DNA of 64,000 bases from positions 1,185,501 to 1,249,500 of the forward strand of contig NC_091673.1 in the NCBI RefSeq assembly GCF_042453785.1. Direction: 5' to 3'. This DNA is from Malus domestica. Its lineage: Eukaryota; Streptophyta; Magnoliopsida; Rosales; Rosaceae. The translations under genes and the position numbers were made by a program. The notes beneath the pieces are model-generated. The model worked only from the letters and a program-made list of their open reading frames with translations, searched no databases and was not told the DNA's origin. Shown in pieces: positions 23,001 through 35,499 of this stretch; position 1 is the stretch's first letter; each line of letters begins with the position of its first letter.

Positions 23001-26000
23001 GGGCACTGCGGGAATCTGTATCTTCTTTACCAGTTGAAGGTCGAATGCTTTTTGTAGCAGATGTTTTCCCCTTGCCTGATACTGCAACAACTGTACTGTC
23101 TCTATATTCAGAAATCGAATATGGTGGATATGAAGGCTTGGATGAGTCCTGTGAAAAGGTATCTGGAAAGCTTTGGGCCAGAGGTGACCTGTCAATCCAA
23201 CATATATTGCCAAGAAGGCGCGTTGTTGTTTTCAGTACTATGGGAATGATGGAAATAGTTATCAATAGGCCTGTGGACATTCTGAGGAGGTTGTTTGAGG
23301 CCAACACCCCCAGGTCAATCTTAGAAGAATTCTTCACTCGTTTTGGAGCTGGTGAGGCTGCTGCAATGTGTCTAATGCTTGCAGCTAGGATAGTACATTC
23401 AGAAACTCTTATAAGCAATGTTGTTGCACAGAAGGCGGCTGAAGCTTTTGAAGACCCAAGATTAGTTGGAATGCCACAACTTGAGGGTAGCAGTGCATTA
23501 TCTAATACTAGAACCGCTGCTGGGGGATTCAGCATGGGGCAAGTTGTTCAGGAGGCTGAGCCTGTGTTTTCAGGTGCACATGAAGGGCTCTGTTTGTGCG
23601 CTGCAAGGTTGCTATTTCCTTTGTGGGAACTTCCAGTCATGGTTATAAAAGGTGATTCTATGTCAGAAAATGGGTTAGTCGTATGCAGACTCTCTCTTGA
23701 GGCTATGCAAGTCCTTGAAAACAAGATTCGTTCGCTAGAGAGTTTGTTGAGGTCCAGAAGGAACCAAAGGAGGGGACTTTATGGCTGTGTTGCTGGTTTA
23801 GGAGATCTAACTGGTTCTATTCTTTATGGAGCCGGTTCAGAATTAGGTGGTGGTGACCGTGGTACGGTGAGGAACTTATTTGGTGCTTACTCAAGGAACA
23901 CTGAGTCTAGTGATGGTGGTGTGTCTAATAAAAGGCAGAAATTACCATATAGTCCCGCTGAACTAGCAGCAATGGAGGTAGTTTTTGTATATCTTAAATG
24001 CATCAAGGTGTTTGTTTATACAGTACTTTTCCTCTCCTTTTCCTAATTTTTGTTTATCTTTTATCCTGCAGGTTAGGGCGATGGAATGCATCAGGCAGTT
24101 ACTTCTTAGATCCAGTGAAGCCCTGTTTCTGCTCCAGCTTCTTTCACAGCACCATGTCACACGGCTGGTTCAGGGGCTTGATGCTACCGTACGACAGAAA
24201 TTAGTTGTAATGACATTTCATCAGTTAGTTTGTTCGGAGGAAGGTGACCACCTTGCTACAAGGCTTATATCTGCTCTTATGGAGGTAGTGCTATTTTAGA
24301 TTTAACATTGAGGAATGTCACTTTAGCAAAATTTCCTTTTCTTTCCCTCTATTGTTTGTTCGGAGGAAGGTGACCACCTTGCTATTGATGCTCTGGTTAG
24401 AAGATGCAATTACGGGACAGAGGTTCAGGGCCAAAGGGGTAGAGGAAGACCTAGGAAGAATTCGGAAAAGACTCTAAGAAAAGACTTAGAGTACTTGGAT
24501 CTAACGGAAGACGTGGCACAGAATTGAGCGCAATGGCGTTTTAGGATTCATACAGCCGACCCCACTTAGTGGGAAAAGGCTTTGTTGTTGTTGTTGTTGT
24601 TGTTGTTGTTCCCTCTATTGTTTATCAGGTTTTTTTATGTATTTATCTTTTGCAACTCTTCATTCTGATATTTTCTTGTTATTCATTGCTCCAGTATTAT
24701 ACTGGTCCTGATGGCAGGGGGGCAGTAGATGATATTAGTGGGAGATTACGGGAAGGCTGTCCAAGCTATTATAAGGAGTCTGATTACAAGTTTTTTCTAG
24801 CTGTGGAGTGTCTTGAGAGAGCTGCTATAGCTCCAGATCCTGACAAGGAGAGTCTTGCTAGAGAAGCCTTCAATTTCTTAAGTAAAGTTCCAGAATCTGC
24901 TGACTTACGAACTGTTTGCAAACGGTTTGAGGATTTGAGGTCAATTTCTTGGGACAAAGCCCAGTGCTGTTTTGTTTGGTTGTCTGTAGTTAGGTTGTTA
25001 TGTCTTAGACATAAAATTGATTATGTTGCAGGTTTTATGAAGCAGTGGTTCGCTTGCCTTTACAAAAGGCACAGGCTCTTGATCCCGCAGGTGATGCTTT
25101 TAATGACCACATTGATGCAGCAGTTAGAGAGCATGCGCTTGCTCAACGTGAACAGTGCTATGAGATTGTCATCAGTGCATTGCGTTCTCTGAAAGGCGAG
25201 CCTTCTCAGAGGGAGTTTGGTTCTCCTTTGAGGCCTGCTGCACGATCTGTCCTTGATCAGGTCTCTCGGAACAAATATATTTCCCAGATTGTTCAGCTGG
25301 GCATTCAGTCTCCTGACCGATTATTTCACGAGTATTTGTACCGTGCTATGATTGATTTGGGCCTTGAAGATATATTGTTGGAGTATGGAGGTCCTGATTT
25401 GGTGCCGTTTCTAGAAAGTGCTGTTTCTGGGGTAACATCATCCAGTTCTCCAATTGGTCACTCAGGAACAAGCATCCCATCCAATCAAGCCAAATATTCT
25501 GAACTGTTGGCACGGTATTATGTCTCAAAGAGGCAGCATCTGCTTGCAGCTCGTGTATTACTAAGACTGGCAGAGAGGCGCTCAAGTGACACGGTGGATG
25601 TTCCTACTCTAGATCAAAGGTAAGCATATTTGTCCCTTCAGTCTTCTTTAGTTCTCTCTGGAGACTCGAGTTGTTGTGGTGCCTTTCCAAACACTGTACC
25701 AGGGTTTTATATTACTAGAAATTATAGCTAAATAGTTTGTGAGGTTTTTCTTTGGGTATCTCTTTGTGTTTTTGTGGGAGTTTTTAGTGCAAGCCGTCCT
25801 AAGTAATGATTTTTGTCAACTCCAGGTATCATTACCTGAGTAATGCAGTCCTACAGGCAAAAAATGCAAGTAACAATGATGGCATGGTAGGTTCTGCTCG
25901 AGGCGCTTATGATGATGGGTTGTTAGATTTGCTGGAAGGAAAGCTTTCTGTCCTTCGTTTTCAGATAAAGATCAAGGAGGAACTTGAGGCTTTTGCCTCC

Positions 26001-27190
26001 AGGATAGAAGCTTTGGCTGATGCATCGGAGCCTGTCCAAAGTGGAACTTCTGGTGATGCCAATCTTGCAATTATTGCACGAGAAAAGGCCAAGGAGCTAT
26101 CATTAGATTTAAAGAATATAACTCAGCTCTACAATGAATATGCTCTTCCATTTGAACTTTGGGAGGTACTTGGTTTCTTCTGCTCGTCAATCACTCTGTT
26201 ATTTCGAATTGCTCCTTACTGCTTAATGGGTTGGGGAATTCTCGTTTTCATTTATAACTGAATCTTTGTTTTTCCTCTCGTGCACACAGATATGTCTAGA
26301 GATGTTATACTTCGCATACTATTCTGGTGATGCTGATAGCAGCATCGTACGAGAGACGTGGGCTAGATTGATTGATCAAGCTCTTTCAAGGGGTGGCATT
26401 GCTGAAGCTTGTGCAGTATTGAAGAGAGTTGGTTCTCACATTTATCCTGGAGATGGAGCTGGTTTACCCTTAGACACATTGTGTCTCCACCTCGAGAAAG
26501 CTGCAATGGTACGTTGGAGAGACACGCACAAACTCTTAACTCATAAATGTGTGTGAGCGCACAAACAAAAGTCGTTACAAAAGTTGATTACTTAAAAATT
26601 AAAGAGTTACCTGATTTTTCATTTTATTTTGTTTCATATCTATTTGTAGGATCGACTGGAATCAGGGGTTGAATCGGTTGGAGATGAAGATGTGGCAAGG
26701 GCTCTTCTTGCTGCATGCAAGGGTGCAACCGAGCCTGTACTGAACACTTATGACCAGTTGTTGACAAGTGGTGCTATTTTGCCATCACCAAACCTTAGGT
26801 TACGCCTTCTCCGATCAGTGCTGGTAGTACTTCGAGAGTGGGCAATGTCTGTGTTTGCACAGAGAATGGGTACTAGTGCTACTGGAGCTTCGTTAATTTT
26901 AGGTGGAACTTTCTCGATGGAGCAAACGGCAGTCCTCAACCAAGGGGTTCGAGATAAGATCTCAAGTGCAGCAAACAGGTGAGCTTTCTTCTCTAAACAT
27001 CCTTAACAGTTTTCAATGTACGATTATATTCCGAGATTAAGCTCTTTTGTTCCTGTTGTACTGGACTTTCAGGTACATGACCGAGGTACGAAGGTTGGCC
27101 CTTCCACAAAGCCAGACTGAAGCTGTTCACCATGGCTTTCGAGAACTTGAAGAGTCGCTGACCAGTCCCTTTTCTTTTGATCGTTTTTGA
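20013..27190 (+). CDS. NUP155: Nucleoporin NUP155 (Nup155/Nup170 family), 12 exons
   Basis: Exons: 20013-20171, 20839-21008, 21182-21308, 21911-22173, 22345-23977, 24072-24284, 24695-24939, 25032-25619, 25826-26165, 26290-26508, 26650-26978, 27073-27190; 4404 nt, 1467 aa, in frame throughout. NUP155 is a structural scaffold of the inner ring of the nuclear pore, linking membrane to Nup93-complex proteins. The N-terminal half (through exon 5) is the beta-propeller nucleoporin domain, with WELPLVLIERYNAAGGEG, CTDKGRIFLAGRDGHIYELH and RWVVPNVFKFGAVDP as landmarks; the C-terminal half is the alpha-helical Nup133/155-type solenoid, ending EESLTSPFSFDRF. Length fits the roughly 1460-residue plant protein. 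Exon 5 is unusually long (1633 nt). Intron 6 carries a chimeric LINE insertion. The ATG is in GCCATGTCC context and begins MSWEDEVVMRD. Confidence 0.98.
21585..21715 (+). repeat. Possible degraded SINE-like segment in NUP155 intron 3
   Basis: A B-box-like word (AGTTCGAGTCTTGG, 21621-21634) is followed by GGAGACGGGTATGGCTTGG. The layout recalls tRNA-derived SINEs, but there is no clear A box, tail or duplication. Confidence 0.25.
24343..24623 (+). mobile_element. 5'-truncated RTE-type LINE insertion in NUP155 intron 6, with target-site duplications and a captured exon patch
   Basis: Two 15-bp direct copies of TTCCCTCTATTGTTT (24343-24357 and 24609-24623) flank an insert at 24358-24608. The insert's right part (24385-24608) is an RTE-type LINE 3' end (CCCCACTTAGTGGGAAAAGG, then a TTG tail at about 24582-24608). 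Its first 27 bases (24358-24384) are instead an exact copy of NUP155 exon 6 (source 24232-24258); counting the 4 shared bases GTTT at the junction, the match is 31 bp (24228-24258 against 24354-24384). The exon itself is intact, and splice sites of exons 6 and 7 are preserved. Confidence 0.9.
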
Positions 27191-28014
27191 TTGTTCAGTG
27201 TACGAGATTTTTCTTGTTACTTGTTGCATTTAAAAATTAAATTATCTTGTAACTTCAAGCATTGGATGTGTCGTGTAATTTTCTGCAAAATCGATATCGA
27301 AAGTCGTCTTGTTTCAGCCAAATAAATGCAATATTTTTTTTTAAGGGACTTTAACTAAAAGTTTTTGGTGATGTTTATTTTAACAAAAAAAAATCATATT
27401 TTTACATTAAAAAATTAATTCTGGTACTATTTACTTTACCTTTTATTTTGTCTTTATCGATAAAATTCAAAGTTTTCAAGTTATTTTGATTATTATTATT
27501 TTTTACGCAATTTGATGCAACGATGAACAGGGAATGACAATATAGTTTCTTTAACTTTTTATTTAAAAAGAAAGCATCATTTTTGAAAAAATAAAGGCGA
27601 ATTATATAGTGTTCTTTTTCCATGTTGCACTTTGTGATATCGGGCCTTGCAACAAATTTGTCCACTAATTTTGTACTCTAAATAATTATTAATCAAATTC
27701 CAATTTGAATTAAAGTAAAAATTTGATTGATGACAATTATTTGATGCGCGCAAATTTAATAAAACTAGTATTTTTTAATGATATTAACCAACTTAAATTT
27801 AGCGTTAAAAGTTTAGCATACAAATTTGATACACCTAACATTGTGACGAAATAGATGAGATTCACGTTAAAAATTACAACTCACAGCCGATCATCCATCA
27901 TCCATCATCCATCACCATAAAAAAAAAAAAACGAGGGTACATCCGTCTTTTCGAGCAACAACCAGACTTCCAACCTCTGTTACTGTTAGCCCCTTCCGTG
28001 ATCGCCCCAATAGT

Positions 28015-28056
<42 letters not shown>

Positions 28057-28418
28057 CCACGACTGAGAGTAGAAAGCACAGACAAGCAGCCAGAAACCAA
28101 ATAAATAAAAAATTAAAGGAAAAAAAGAAGAAGTAGAAATTAGAAGTGAAAAAGAAAAACGAAAAGGAAAGCAAAAACTTCCGTAGAAATTTTGCTTTGC
28201 AGTTTTCTTCCGTTTCCCATTCGTTCCCAAATTTCTGCAGATCTGATTTTCCATTGGAATTTTCGGATTCCCGAAGTCTTCGATTCCGGCGAAAACCCTA
28301 GAGAAATGTTCCGATTCGAGCAGGAGAAGATCCGGAAACGAATTTGACGCCCGAATTCTGTGTCCTTCGATCGGTGAATTCGTTTCTTTTGAAAATTTTG
28401 TAATTCCTAGGGTTTGAC
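27191..28418. other. Spacer between NUP155 and VAC14, including VAC14 5' UTR
   Basis: NUP155 3' UTR runs from 27191. A GGTACTATTTACTTTA-type repeat copy lies at about 27340-27510. The VAC14 leader region contains a pure (GA)n tract (28023-28052) and a 5' UTR ending AATTCCTAGGGTTTGAC before the ATG. Minus-strand frames through here are low-complexity shadows of the GA tract. Confidence 0.5.
27340..27510. repeat. GGTACTATT-type MITE-like repeat
   Basis: Reads AATTCTGGTACTATTTACTT, TTTTATTTTGTCTTTATCG, AAATTCAAAGTTTTCAAG in the same order as the copy at 1-95, with additional left part (GGGACTTTAACTAAAAG). Non-coding. Confidence 0.65.
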
Positions 28419-31400
28419 ATGGCCGACGGTATTTCAGTGATTCCCGCGGGCGTCCTCCGCAACCTCGCGGACAAGCTCTATGAGAAGCGCAAGAATGCCG
28501 CTCTTGAGGTCTCTTTCTTGCGTCGATTGATTCTGTTGCTAGGGTTTCGAGTTGTTGCAATTAGATCTTGAAGTCTTATTGTACGATTTTATTGTATGGT
28601 TATGTGCTGGCGTTCATGTGCAGGTTGAGGGAATAGTGAAGCAGCTCACGACGGCTGGGGAGCATGATAAGATTACGGCGGCGATCAATTTGCTCACTAC
28701 GGAATTCACTTACTCGCCGCAAGCCAACCACCGGAAGGTATTGGTGTTATTAATGTTAATTTGCCAGTTGGTTGTTGTATTAAGTCATTAGACTAATTTG
28801 AAGTTACAATTTGCGTGCTTCTTCTTTTCCATGTTGTTAAAAGTTTCACATGCAGAAAATTTGAATATATTTGTTGAATTTTGTATAGGGAGGATTGATA
28901 GGATTAGCTGCTGCAACAGTTGGGTTGACCAGTGAAGCGGCTCAGCATCTTGAGGTAAGGCATTGGGTACAATTGATCATTTTTTTTAAAGAAAAAATGG
29001 TATGGACCTTCGATATATGTGGCAGGGATGGTTTAAATTTTGGTAATTACGTGTGTAATTAAGCTTCCGAAGGTAAGTGTATAGCAAGGGCTACAAATAG
29101 GATGCTTAGTTTTGCTAATTAAAATTAGCAATTAACATGGGCACAGTGTGCTGAGCTCTCACTCTAGATGACTAAATCACTGATCGTTTACCCACCATAA
29201 TGTTGTTGTAGTGTGGAAGATGCAATCAAACTAAGATGAGGATATCTAGACTTAGCTTGATGAACCTAAGTGAATTATCAAAGATTCATGTAGAAATATG
29301 TGTTAATTGTAAACTTGTAAGCCTCTCGAAAGTTCTTAGTATGCATCCCGTAATTGAGTTGAATGCCAGCTGAATACGGAGTATATACATATCTAAGCCT
29401 GAAATGAGTAGTGATAGCATGATGCCAAATTTTGGATCTTTCTCTTTCTGAAAAATATTGAGTTTCATAGCTAATATATGCATTTCTGACTTGATTTAAA
29501 TGCCAAATTCTTCTTTAATGGTATTGAATATTTCTTTTGCTTCTGATTCACCCTGCCAGCAAATTGTGCCCCCTGTGCTTAATTCCTTTTCGGACCAAGA
29601 TAGCAGAGTTCGTTATTATGCTTGTGAAGCTCTATATAACATTGCAAAGGTGAGCAGATTAGGTGGCTGAATTTTTAAGTTATTATTCTGTTTTTCTCAC
29701 CTGACCTATATTTAATTTAATTTAATTTTTACTGGTTGGCAGGTTGTAAGAGGAGATTTTATCATATTCTTTAATGATATATTTGATGCCTTGTGCAAGC
29801 TTTCAGCAGACTCAGATGCTAATGTACAAAGTGCTGCTCATCTTTTAGATCGGCTTGTAAAGGTGTATAACCATCAAAACATTAGCGTGTGTCTATCCCT
29901 CATACATCAGATTTTCTCAATTGTTTGTCTTCCAAATAGGCATTTAATTCTGTTATATTAACTTCAATTTTTTAATTTGGAAGCAGGATATTGTTACTGA
30001 AAGTGATCAATTCAGGTGTGTAATATTCTTGATCTGGATTTGTCTCTCAAAACATTTGTACAACACTTACAATGTACCTTTTTTTTTTTTGTTCTTTCCC
30101 TACCACAGCATTGAAGAATTTATTCCACTGTTGAGGGAGCGTATGAATGTCCTGAATCCCTATGTCCGTCAGTTTTTGGTTGGATGGATCACTGTCTTAG
30201 ACAGTGTTCCAGATATTGACATGCTGGGATTTCTTCCTGATTTTCTTGATGGTAATTGTTTATACTATGAAAGATTGACATGCTTCACGTATTTCTCATC
30301 ATTTCTGATAATTGCATATGAACTCATAGTTTGCTAATAAATCTCAGGCTTGTTCAATATGTTAAGTGATTCAAGCCATGAGATTAGACAACAAGCTGAT
30401 TCAGCACTTTCAGAGTTTCTCCAGGAGATCAAGAACTCCCCAGTAAGGCTTCTAACTGTTGATGAATTAATCCTGCAATGATGTTTGTATTATGTGTTTC
30501 CCTAGTTACTTTTGGAGAACCTGTGCCAGTCTCTTCCATACGGCCAGTTTTCTCCCTGTTTCTGAGCTGATAAAGTATATATCTTGTTCATTTTAATTTT
30601 CTGACTCGAACAGTGCTACTCTTGAAGTCTGTAGATTATGGTCGCATGGCTGAAATACTGGTACAGAGAGCTGATTCACCGGATGAATTTACTCGGTTAA
30701 CAGCTATCACATGGGTAAGTAAGAGTAAACTAGAGTAGTGTTTACTCATTGGTATCATTATCCACTGGTATTCTTATTAGTTTGTTTGACCTGTATTATA
30801 TTGAATAGTCTTACACATGTGATTCTCTGCTGTGCAGATAAATGAATTTGTAAAACTTGGTGGGGACCAGCTTGTTCCCTATTATGCTGATATTCTGGGA
30901 GCAATTCTACCCTGCATATCTGATAAAGAAGAGAAAATTAGAGTGGTAGGTTGACTGTCCTCTTCCTATATATATCAGGTTTCACTGCCTCCATGGGTTT
31001 CTTCCACTGAACTCCCTTTTCCTCTCTCAACTAAAGGTTGCTCGTGAAACCAATGAGGAGCTTCGTGCCATTAAGGCTGATCCAGCTGAAGGATTTGACG
31101 TTGGAGCAATCCTCTCTATTGCAAGGAGGTGTAGTTTTTCTAACCAAAACCCTATCAGAATTTACCCTTTTTATATTATGGGTGTACATAGAGATTCTGT
31201 TTGTTGTGGAGCTACTGTCCATTCTGAAGTTGCGTTTTCTATTGTTATGATAAAACATTTATTATGCTTTAGTTTTTTTGTTTTGATATGAGAATATTTT
31301 GCGATCAGGCAATTATCTAGTGAATGGGAGGCTACTAGAATCGAAGCACTGCACTGGATTTCAAACCTTTTAAACAGATATCGCGCTGAGGTAATTAGGC

Positions 31401-34400
31401 ACTTCTCGAGTTCTGTGTACTTCAAGTTGATTGTTTCTTACCTGTCTTCCCATAATGTTTAATCAGGGGAGGAGGTACCACAACTGGGTTAATAGTGTTA
31501 GGCAATTTCTCTAAATTCTGATTTTAGTTAGTGTGGGCAATGTTTATTTGTCATATCATGGGTTACTGTTTGTCTGGGCCTGTATTTTTTTGTTACAAAG
31601 ATTTGATTTTAAAATTTACTTTGAACAGGTTCTAACTTTTCTGAACGAAATATTTGACACCCTTTTGGGAGCACTCTCAGATGCATCTGATCAGGTAATC
31701 CTTTTATTCTCATGAATATTTTTCTCTTTTTGTTTCAAGTTGTATTTTATAATCTTTCTTTAGTTGTCATTTTCATTTATGGTGTTATTGTCGACTCCCA
31801 CTGTTTATGTGGTATCTGTATTTTCACACTTATTGTGTTCCACATATAAGTCGTATGGATCTGTTGTTAACTATTAATTAAGGGGTCATTTGATAACATT
31901 TCATTTTTCAGTTTTCAATTTTTTGAAAACTGAAATCTTGTTAGGTAACTGCTTTCAGTTTTCAAAAAACTGAAAACTAGTTTCTCTAGTTTTCAAAATT
32001 TGGCCTTGAGTTTTCACCTTTTGGAAAACTGAAAGTAGTTACCAAACAAGATTTCAGTTTTCAGAAAACTGAAAACCAAAAACTGAAAACGAAATGGTTA
32101 TCAAATGGCCCCTAAGGTTGTCATGCACTAATGTTGCTACTTTCGTCTATTATAACTCTCTGTGATTTGCCAGGATCATCTGCTGACTTATGTATATTAT
32201 ACTTTTCGTTCTTAGTTACGTACTTTTCCAGAGGCATTTTTAACTTTGTAATAAGACGTTATCGAGTTATCATGTGATCTTTTATTTAGTATGCCAGAAT
32301 GCAGCTTATTTATTGCTTTATGGTGTCCAGAAACATGCATAATGAAAAAGCTAACTGACCCTACATGTTGAACGGCATTTATGAGTGTATATAATGTTGC
32401 AAGTCTGGATTATGTCCAGGTGGTTCTCTTGGTCCTAGAAGTTCATGCATGCATAGCAAAAGATCCACAGCACTTTCGCCAGCTTGTTGTGTTCCTTGTG
32501 CATAATTTTCGTGTGGACAACTCTCTTCTAGAGAAGTGAGTCTCTCCCTCTCACTCTCCCCTCCCTCCTTGTGCTTTAGCTAATTTTAAATCTGTGATAA
32601 TATGTTTCTTGTTTTAACTATGGTCTTTATGTTTTTTTTTTCCCCAAGACGTGGTGCGTTGATTATTCGCCGACTTTGTGTGCTTTTAGATGCTGAAAGG
32701 GTCTACCGAGAACTGTCTACCATACTAGAAGGAGAGTCAGACCTGGATTTTGCATCTATTATGGTTCAGGTTGTTATTTATCACACTACATAAAATAATG
32801 CGTGCATGAGTGACACAAATGAAGCAACAGTCGCATGGGGCATGATAAATGAGCTCTACATTCTAGTGCCCAGAATTAAAACGTTTTATCAGGACTGAGG
32901 CGTTTAAAAAGGGTGCTGTTATTGGCACTCCAAAAACCTCTTGCACTCCAAACTTCTATGTTTAGAACGAAAAATACACTTGATGGAGTGCACGACGAGT
33001 TTTTTGGAGTGCCAATAACATCACCCTTTCAAAATACCAATTTAATTGTATGCTTGTGTTCTTTATTCAAGAGTTCTTCTGTGTTCTGTGTAGCCTAATC
33101 TTTTTTATCCCTTTGTTCCTTTTCCTTGTTCAGGCTTTGAACTTGATTTTACTTACATCCTCCGAGTTGGCTGAGCTTCGAGATCTTTTGAAAAGGTCAC
33201 TTGTGAATCCTTCTGGGAAAGACTTATTTGTTTCCTTATATGCTTCATGGTGCCATTCACCCATGGCAATTATAAGCCTCTGCTTATTAGCTCAGGTGAG
33301 GTTCTAGAGCTTTGTCACCCATGGTCGCCCTTTCACTTAAAAATCTGTGTTTGCGTGTGAGCATTTGTTTTCTTTTCTTGAACATGTTGTGTATGTTTTT
33401 TCATGACAGACATATCAGCATGCAAGTACTGTGATTCAGTCTCTGGTTGAAGAAGATATTAATGTCAAGTTTTTGGTCCAGCTGGATAAATTGATTCGGT
33501 TACTAGAAACTCCAATCTTTGCGTATCTTAGATTACAGGTGCTGTATTGAAATGTATTTCTCCTTTTAGTATTGGAGTCCTACTATAGCATCCTTATCAT
33601 GTTTTCCCCTAAACTGTCATTTTGTGTTTTCTGCCTTGCTTTCTCAAACTGGCAAATTAGTTTGAGTGCCTGAGATCGTATTTTGATTCTTGCAGCTTCT
33701 TGAACCTGGAAGACATATATGGTTGTTAAAAGCCTTATATGGTCTTCTGATGTTGCTTCCTCAGGTATAAACTAAATGCTCTTTTTATACTATTTGAGGA
33801 TGAATTTTGCTGTGAGATTGCGTGCATAAATCATTGAGATCAAAATCTATCTGAGTTTTTGGAAACTCCTTCAATATGTTCTTTGCAAGAGTTTTTGTTT
33901 TTGTGATTGGTAATTTTGTGTGTTTAAGTTTCGTTTCATGCTTGATTGCAGCAAAGTGCCGCCTTTAAAATTCTGAGGACGCGTTTAAAAACTGTACCTT
34001 CATACTCATTCGACAGTGAGCAACTCAGAAGAACTTCTTCAGGGAATCCCCATCAGATTCTACATCACATGCCAAGTGCCAGTAGTTCGCAGATCATTGA
34101 AGACGGTGACATAAACCAGGCCAGTAAGAGTTCTCATAATGGAATTAACTTTACTTTAAGACTACGGCAGTTTGAGCAAATGCAGCAGCAACATCGTCAA
34201 AATGCAAAGCTGCAGGCACAAACACAAAGAACTTCCACAGCTTCTTCAACACCGAAGGTTTGTTGAGTTTCTTCCATCTGGGGAATATTTATGTTGAGAT
34301 AAGTAGCGTTTCGACGAGTGTTGTTGGCAAATGTTTATTTTGGGGCAGTATTGGCAGGCAGGATTCGTCATGTGCCTGTTGCAAACATCTTTGACAGTCC

Positions 34401-34588
34401 ACTGTCACTGTTCGTTTTAGATTATTACTCGTTATCGTCATATACGGTTTAGTTGGAATTACATTGCTGCCTTGTTGTATATGCAGGATGTGCAGAGACC
34501 AGAAGAACAAAGCCATAGCCGATCTGCATCAGACGTGATTAGGGCGCCTTCCAGATCTCGGAGGGCCCCGGGGCAGTTACAATTATAA
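28419..34588 (+). CDS. VAC14: VAC14 homologue, scaffold of the PI(3,5)P2 kinase complex, 20 exons
   Basis: Exons: 28419-28508, 28624-28737, 28889-28954, 29560-29649, 29743-29862, 29987-30015, 30109-30251, 30348-30442, 30628-30714, 30838-30945, 31037-31128, 31309-31390, 31629-31694, 32420-32535, 32649-32769, 33134-33295, 33410-33538, 33696-33764, 33952-34257, 34487-34588; 2187 nt, 728 aa. VAC14 is a HEAT-repeat protein that holds the PIKfyve/Fab1 kinase and Fig4-type phosphatase together on endosome or vacuole membranes. The N-terminal Fab1-binding region ([33 protein letters not shown]), the [13 protein letters not shown] segment and the C-terminal Fig4-binding region ([20 protein letters not shown]) are all present. 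The tail is Ser/Gln/Arg-rich. Exon 9 uses an unusual AAG acceptor at 30627, needed for the conserved SVDYGRM. Introns 13 and 15 contain MITEs. Confidence 0.98.
31882..32112. mobile_element. Harbinger/Tourist-like MITE in VAC14 intron 13
   Basis: 231 bp with inverted ends GGGGTCATTTGATAACATTT and (right, complemented) GGGGCCATTTGATAACCATT, flanked by the 3-bp duplication TAA (31879-31881, 32113-32115). The interior consists of repeated CAGTTTTC / GAAAACTG words able to fold into a long hairpin. Three-base TAA duplications are typical of PIF/Harbinger elements. Confidence 0.8.
32911..33026. mobile_element. Short palindromic MITE in VAC14 intron 15
   Basis: 116 bp. Left end GGGTGCTGTTATTGGCACTC and right end (complement) GGGTGATGTTATTGGCACTC differ by one base, followed on both sides by CAAAAA and CTC. 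Internal GCACTCCAA words are also inverted. Target-site duplication is unclear. Confidence 0.75.
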
Positions 34589-35283
34589 CGTTGCTGCATC
34601 AGGACACTGGCCGAGGCTAATATGTTCTCATCTCAGGGAGGAGGAAGCATCGGAGTCGTGGATGACGGGATCCGGTATAGTTTGTAAAGTTGTATATCGT
34701 AGTAGTTTGTTGTTAAAAGCTCGTGGCGGCCGGGATGGTAAAAATTTGGTTTTAAATTGAGTCGAGCTCAGCTGTAAGCTCGAGCTATTCTTTCGGACTT
34801 GTGCAAGCGAGCGGGGAAGTGCCCTACGTGGTTGTGTTATTTTTTTATCGAAAACCACGCGGGGGTAGGAGGAGGGAGATACTCTGATTTAGAAGACGCA
34901 GTCTGTTTTATTAATACTGCCTGTTACAGCAATCTTATAAAAACTAAGTCCTTCATCTTCATGTACACCTTCGATCCTGAAAAATGGAAAAAAGAAAAGG
35001 AAAGTTTAATGTGTAGTATTTCAACTTGTTTTTTCCCCAAACTCTCGCGTATTCTTTCATATTTATGTGCTGCTAATTAAAAAGAAAAAATATAAAAATA
35101 ATAATTAAAAAAAAAAACTTGTGGCAAGAATTTTACATTCGCTTTATGAAAAATCTCTTAAGCTGTTTGAAATTGAAATAGGTCTTACCATTTATTGAGT
35201 TTTATAAGTAATTAGTATTCGGTTCTTAACCAATCGAAAATAATTAAAAAGTAATTTGGTCACAACAAAGTTTCGCCAGTTAT
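34589..35283. other. VAC14 3' UTR and spacer
   Basis: The first 300-400 bp are probably the VAC14 3' UTR. The remainder is AT-rich with no gene signal. Confidence 0.4.
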
Positions 35284-35448
35284 TAGATTCGTTTGAAAGT
35301 GTTTTGTAAGTGCTTTTGGTGAAATTCATTTAAAGAAACACTTAAATGCTTTTCTAGAATTCTTTGAATTTTTACTAATGATTGGTTTCAAAAATATTTT
35401 CACAAAAAGCGTTTCAGTCGTTTGAAAAACACTTCAATATGAGCTCAT
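35284..35448. repeat. MITE copy, GAGCTCGTTTGGA family, diverged
   Basis: ATTCGTTTGAAAGTGTTTTG at one end, AAACACTTCAATATGAGCTC at the other, with GCTTTTGGTGAAA and CACAAAAAGCGTTTCAG inside. About 165 bp, older than the 13.3-kb copy. Confidence 0.65.
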
Positions 35449-35499
35449 AATGTCTTCAAAATGTGCAAGATGAGTTTTAACAAATTTGTGATGGAAAAA

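Noticed and set aside
22870-23535. 221-codon minus-strand ORF in NUP155
   Set aside because: Antisense shadow of the long NUP155 exon 5.
27898-28560. 220-codon minus-strand ORF across the VAC14 leader
   Set aside because: It spans a GA microsatellite (poly Ser/Leu) and the VAC14 first exon; no family features.
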